A stretch of DNA of 9,240 nt, from NCBI GenBank assembly GCA_964636095.1, contig CAZWRF010000026.1:1-9240 (forward strand), in the 5' to 3' direction. The position numbers and the translations under genes were made by a program. Source of the DNA: CAZWRF01 sp964636095 (lineage in GTDB: Bacteria; Patescibacteriota; Minisyncoccia; JAHISW01; Tagabacteraceae). The notes under the pieces are model-generated. The model made no database searches and was not told where the DNA came from. It saw nothing but the letters and a program-made list of their open reading frames with translations. Numbering within the stretch: position 1 is the first letter of the stretch; each line of letters starts with the position of its first letter. Positions 5,530-9,240 of the stretch are shown piece by piece.

Positions 5530-8500
5530 ATTTTTTAAATTTGGTTTTTCTGTGGCAACGGTTCTTCTCCTTGTTTGGCTCGGGGCCAAATTCGTCTGGG
5601 CCGGGAATGAATCGAACAAAATACACATCTTTCCGACAAGCGTTTCTTCCGAAGGCTGGAACAACGAAGAGGAGTCATTGAAGCAGGAACTTTCTTCCGA
5701 AGCGTCTTTGCTTGATTTCGGCAAAGACAATTCGGCTTACGTTATCTTCGGCGAAACCGTCCCAAGGCCGGAAGCTCAATCAACGACGACGGAAGCGACC
5801 TCTACCAATGATCAATCAATACCCGATGATTCAACCCCGAACCAATCCTTCGACTCGGCTCAGGATGGTACGGGACAGGTAATCAATACGGAAAACGCTT
5901 CTACTTCGCCGGAGGCGGAAGTCGGGACTACCACCCCGGAAGAAATTAAACCTCCCGCTGTTGAAGAAACCGCTACGACCACAATAACTTCTACAAATGA
6001 TCAGCCCCCAATAATTAATGACGAAGGCACTATCACTCCGGAAACTATAGAACCGGAAATTGAAGAGCCGGCTTCGGAAGTTCCGGAATCCCAGAAAGTC
6101 GGGACTTCCACCACCACCTCCATGGCCTTGTCCTCTGTTTTCTCCGCCCTCTTCAGGTTGAATACGGCCCATGCTTCCACTACCTCTACCACAACTCCAC
6201 CGATTCAGTCAGAACAAGGTTCTGATACTGAATCGAGTGTCCCCGATTTGTCAGCCGAATCCGGTGATTCGGGACAAATCGGGACTGAATTAACTCAGGA
6301 GCAAAGTTCAAGCACGGAACAAGTTACAGAAGACATCTCCTCCTGTAAAATCCTCGGCAAAGAATGCCACACCATTGAGTTATCCGGTTTCGGGGTGGAA
6401 GGAGCTTTAACGGACAAAAACCTTAAAAAAGTAACCTTGAATTTCTCCTTCGCCGGCCTGGCTTCCGAAGGAGTGGGGGAAGACGACAAGCTTCTGGTAA
6501 GGTACTTTTTCAACGGAAACTGGTACAGCGCCGGAGAGATATTCCTCAATGAAGAAATATCCAACGCCTCGAACGGCGGATATTTCAGCCAGGAGCTTAC
6601 GCAGATAGAGAACTGGGAAGACTTGAAAGATGTAAAAGTTGTTTTTGAATATTTAAGAAACAACGAAAGCTCCCCGGCCGAAATTTATCTTGATTCCGCC
6701 TGGCTGGACGCCGAATACAAGGACAGCTTGGGCGACATCCTTAATCCGAAAGCGGGTGACACCGCGGAGGAAATTCCGGACAATTCGTCCGCGGACCTCA
6801 ATTCTTTCGACGACCAAAATTCCGAAGACCAACTGGTGATATCCAAAGACGAAAAAATCATTTTCAATTATACCGACGACAACTCCAACGAGAACCTTAT
6901 TATTAAAACGGACAAGGAAACATACGACGGCTTTGCCGGCTCCACCGTGTATTTCAGCGTCACCAATACCGGCGACAAAGAAGAGAGTTTCAACCTGCAG
7001 GTTTATTTCCCCGAAGAGGAAGGAGAGGTAAAACAAATTAAAAAATGGATGAAAAATGTGCCGGTGGAAGTAAATCTTCCGGAATACGGGCCGGACGGCG
7101 AAATAACCGGCGAGGCGAAAGGCATAAGGTACACGGATAGCTGGAAAGAAGAGCCGATTTTTGAAGGCCCTGCCGTCGGCGAGCAGGGAATTGTAGGCAA
7201 GCTGGCCGGCTTTGTGGGCCTTTCCGCGGAAAGAAAAGAAGTGCCTTCAGACCACAAAGTTAAGCAGAGCCTGGAAAATGAAAATACCATAGCTCCGGGG
7301 CAGACTCTTTATTTTGAAATGGAAATAAGTTTTCCGAACGGGTCCAGCGGGGAATTTTACATTGAAGCGGTGGGTAATGGCAGCGCGTACGGTTTCTTGG
7401 ACCCGTGGTGGAACAGCAGCTGGATGTACAAGAAACAAATAACTTTGTCTCCTGGGGCGGGAGCAGGAACTAATTATCAGGTAAAACTTTTGGTGGGAGA
7501 ATCTGGTGGGTCAAGCGGATACAATTTCCAGCTGGACGGCAACGTTAAGAGCGATTTTGGCGATTTAAGGTTTACCAACAGTGCCGAATCTACTCAATTG
7601 GATTATTGGATAGAAAGCGTTTCCGGCACCACCCCCACCCAAACGGCTACTGTTTGGGTGGAAGTGCAGGATGACCTTAGCGCCACTACCACTATTTATG
7701 CTTATTATGGCAATGCCGCCACTACCACTACTTCAAACGGAACAAATACCTTTTTGTTTTTTGATGATTTTTCCGGAGATTTGTCAAAATGGACGGTAGA
7801 AGAAACTTCGGGAGTATATCCAAGGATAGAAAGCGGTTATATGAGGGCCGGAGGAGGAACGACAGGGCAGCCGTACGGGCACACTTCATTGGGTTCTTCG
7901 GCAACTTACAGCGGTTTTCAAAACGCCGCCATCAGGACAAGGCAAAGAATGGCCACGAGCGGAATCGGTGAAGTGGCGTTCAGGGGTAATTTTGGCGCCG
8001 GCACCGGATATAAAGGAAGAATGGACGCAAGGGCAAATGAAGGGCAATCGTTTTTAAAACCGCCTTATAGCGGTTGGAATTTCTTGGGAGACGGCGCTGC
8101 TGATAGGGTGGCTCCGGTTGCCAATACTTGGTATGTTTACGACATTACGGCAACAAGCACCACCTTCAAAATGTACAGGGACGGGACATTAAGAAAAACA
8201 TCAACGGATTCAAGCTATAGTTCCGCCGGAGAAATTGCCCTCCAAAACCATTATGGCAGTTATACGGATTATGACTGGGTTTTGGTCAGGAAATTCGCGG
8301 TTACCGAGCCGGCGTTTTACAGCAGCGGTTCAGGTGAGCAGAAGCCGGCAATTACAATTTCAGGTTCTCTCTATTCCGACGAGGGCTCCACCAAAATAAC
8401 AAGCGCCAAAACGGTTAAGGTGTCTATCGCGACCAGTACGCCGGGGATATTTTCCACGACCACTCTTTCCGGAAACTGGACCATAAATAGCGTCTATACC

Positions 8501-9240
8501 GAGCCCGGCATTCCAATTTCCGTTTGGGTTGACGGCGATGCGGTAAAAGCGTTCGCGGCAACCAAGGCCTCGTCTTCGGCGAACAATATCACAGGAATGG
8601 ATCTTTACCAGAATAGGATTATTTTGAGGCACGAAGCTACAAGCGGTACTTCCACTACCATGGCGGACTTAGCTGTTTTTGACCGGGACAATGATTCTGA
8701 TATACAATTTACCGCCAACGGCGGACAGCTTGTTGTGGAAAAAGGGCAGAAGCTTTACATTTGGTCGGGGAAAACATTCGTGCCGGGCGGACCGGTAATG
8801 CTTCACGGAAATGCCGGTTCGTCTCCGGATGGAGATTTGTATATCGGCGCCAACTCCACTCTCACTGCCGGAGGCGATATTACCCTTGCCGGCAACTGGT
8901 CGGCGGCGGGCGGAAGCACGTTTAACGCCGGTTCATATGCAGTAAACTTCAACGCCACAACAACCGGGAAAACTGTTTCCACGNNNNNNNNNNTGTTTTC
9001 AACGGCGTTTCCGGCGGGTGGTCTTTAAGCTCCGCTGTTACGGTAAACGGCGACCTTACGGTTGCTACGGGGACGCTTTCCGGCGCGAACAGCGTTGCAG
9101 TAAACGGCGGAGACGTTTCCGGAAACGGAGTGATTAACCTAACGGGAGGAACTTTCACTTTGTCCGATGGAGGAAATTTCGGCGGAGACAATTCCTGGAC
9201 ATTTTATAATTTGGCTTTCGGCAACGGCTCAACGGCTACC
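5513..9240 (+). CDS. Giant secreted DUF2341/LamG-like surface protein (partial)
   Basis: The signal peptide (8-30, likely cleavage after VWA) is followed by a Ser/Thr/Glu/Pro-rich region (about 85-275). Next are a beta-sandwich-like region (about 286-403, CHTIELSGFGVEG...YLDSAWLDAEYK) and a region with VYFSVTNTGDKEESFNLQV (about 455-625). Then come DUF2341 (about 630-750, DPWWNSSWMYKKQITL...IYAYYGNA), a LamG-like fold (about 751-925, FFDDFSGDLSKW...YDWVLVRKF) and, from about 947, an Ig-like part leading into Gly/Asn/Thr-rich repeats. Codons are continuous to 8983 (residue 1157), where ten Ns interrupt. After the gap the protein resumes in another frame (VFNGVSGGWSLSS...) and stays open to 9240. 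The apparent stop at 9026-9028 is therefore an artefact, and the true gap length should be 2 modulo 3. DUF2341/LamG proteins are cell-surface or adhesion proteins; no catalytic site is seen. Confidence 0.85.
5847..5868 (+). repeat. Dispersed 'CTTCGACTCGGCTCAGG'-type repeat inside the gene
   Basis: The stretch from CCTTCGAC through GGCTCAGG to ATGG is read in frame as FDSAQDG, within the low-complexity part of the giant surface protein. From memory it belongs to a widespread family of short genomic repeats with the form CTTCGAC-x-x-GCTCAGG, which yields FDSAQD or FDKLR peptides in many environmental bacterial proteins. Only one copy lies in this window, so repetition is not shown here. Confidence 0.5.
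8984..8993. other. Scaffold gap of ten Ns
   Basis: Ten Ns split the giant surface gene. A run of exactly ten is a common placeholder for an unsized scaffold join. Flanking peptides (GKTVST before, VFNGVSGGW after) compared with the later repeat unit SWTFYNLAFGNGS suggest that roughly eight residues plus two bases are missing. This is an estimate from repeat alignment by eye. Confidence 0.9.

Noticed and set aside
5831..6172. 113-codon Gly/Arg/Phe-rich open frame on the minus strand
   Set aside because: It is the complement of the low-complexity Thr/Pro/Glu region of the giant surface protein, which naturally gives long open frames.
6653..7036. 127-codon open frame on the minus strand
   Set aside because: It is antisense to well-formed beta-sandwich coding sequence, with no promoter, RBS or domain.
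9026..9028. TAA as the true end of the giant surface gene
   Set aside because: It appears only because the ten-N gap misplaces the frame. The other frame gives 81 uninterrupted codons of matching repeat protein to the window end.
8860..9240. CRISPR-like or tandem DNA repeat in the Gly/Asn/Thr-rich region
   Set aside because: The repetition is at protein level (NGD, GGT, TLS motifs) with no regularly spaced identical DNA units.

Overview
The window most likely comes from a metagenome-assembled Patescibacteria (Candidate Phyla Radiation) bacterium, probably Parcubacteria-like. This rests on gene style, not on a marker gene: tightly packed genes with abutting or overlapping ends, few clear Shine-Dalgarno sites, AT-rich dispersed repeats inside coding DNA, a membrane-anchored helix-turn-helix protein next to a giant DUF2341 surface protein, and a 10-N scaffold gap. 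Every gene seen encodes an exported or membrane-attached protein. No metabolic enzyme, tRNA, rRNA, CRISPR array or transposase is visible.

Left part, plus strand (1-3514). A truncated gene ends in a single transmembrane segment with a basic tail. It is followed by a secreted protein with two cysteine-rich repeats, two Ig-like domains and a C-terminal type I dockerin (134-1279). Next come two related membrane-anchored proteins with an N-terminal cohesin-like domain, Ig-like stalks and a C-terminal transmembrane anchor (1306-2274 and 2264-3514). The spacing suggests one operon.

Middle, minus strand (3515-4996). A small protein carries both a cohesin-like domain and a dockerin (3515-4225). Upstream of it, in the same direction, is a membrane-anchored protein of unknown function (4244-4996). 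The stops of the two converging operons touch with no base between them.

Divergent control region (4997-5145). It holds a TATAAT box placed for a leaderless transcript of the minus-strand gene, a consensus DnaA-box 9-mer over that promoter's -35, an extended -10 facing right, and three copies of a TCGAGATT half-site just before the next gene.

Right part, plus strand (5146-9240). A helix-turn-helix protein with one membrane segment overlaps by 17 nt a very large secreted protein. That protein has a Ser/Thr/Glu/Pro-rich N-terminal region, beta-sandwich domains, DUF2341, a LamG-like domain and then Gly/Asn/Thr-rich repeats. It crosses the scaffold gap at 8984-8993 and runs out of the window.

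Working model (inference): membrane-anchored cohesin proteins hold secreted dockerin proteins on the cell surface, and the cohesin-dockerin protein acts as a connector. This would be a small cellulosome-like scaffold with no glycoside hydrolase in view, so its use may be adhesion or surface assembly rather than polysaccharide breakdown.
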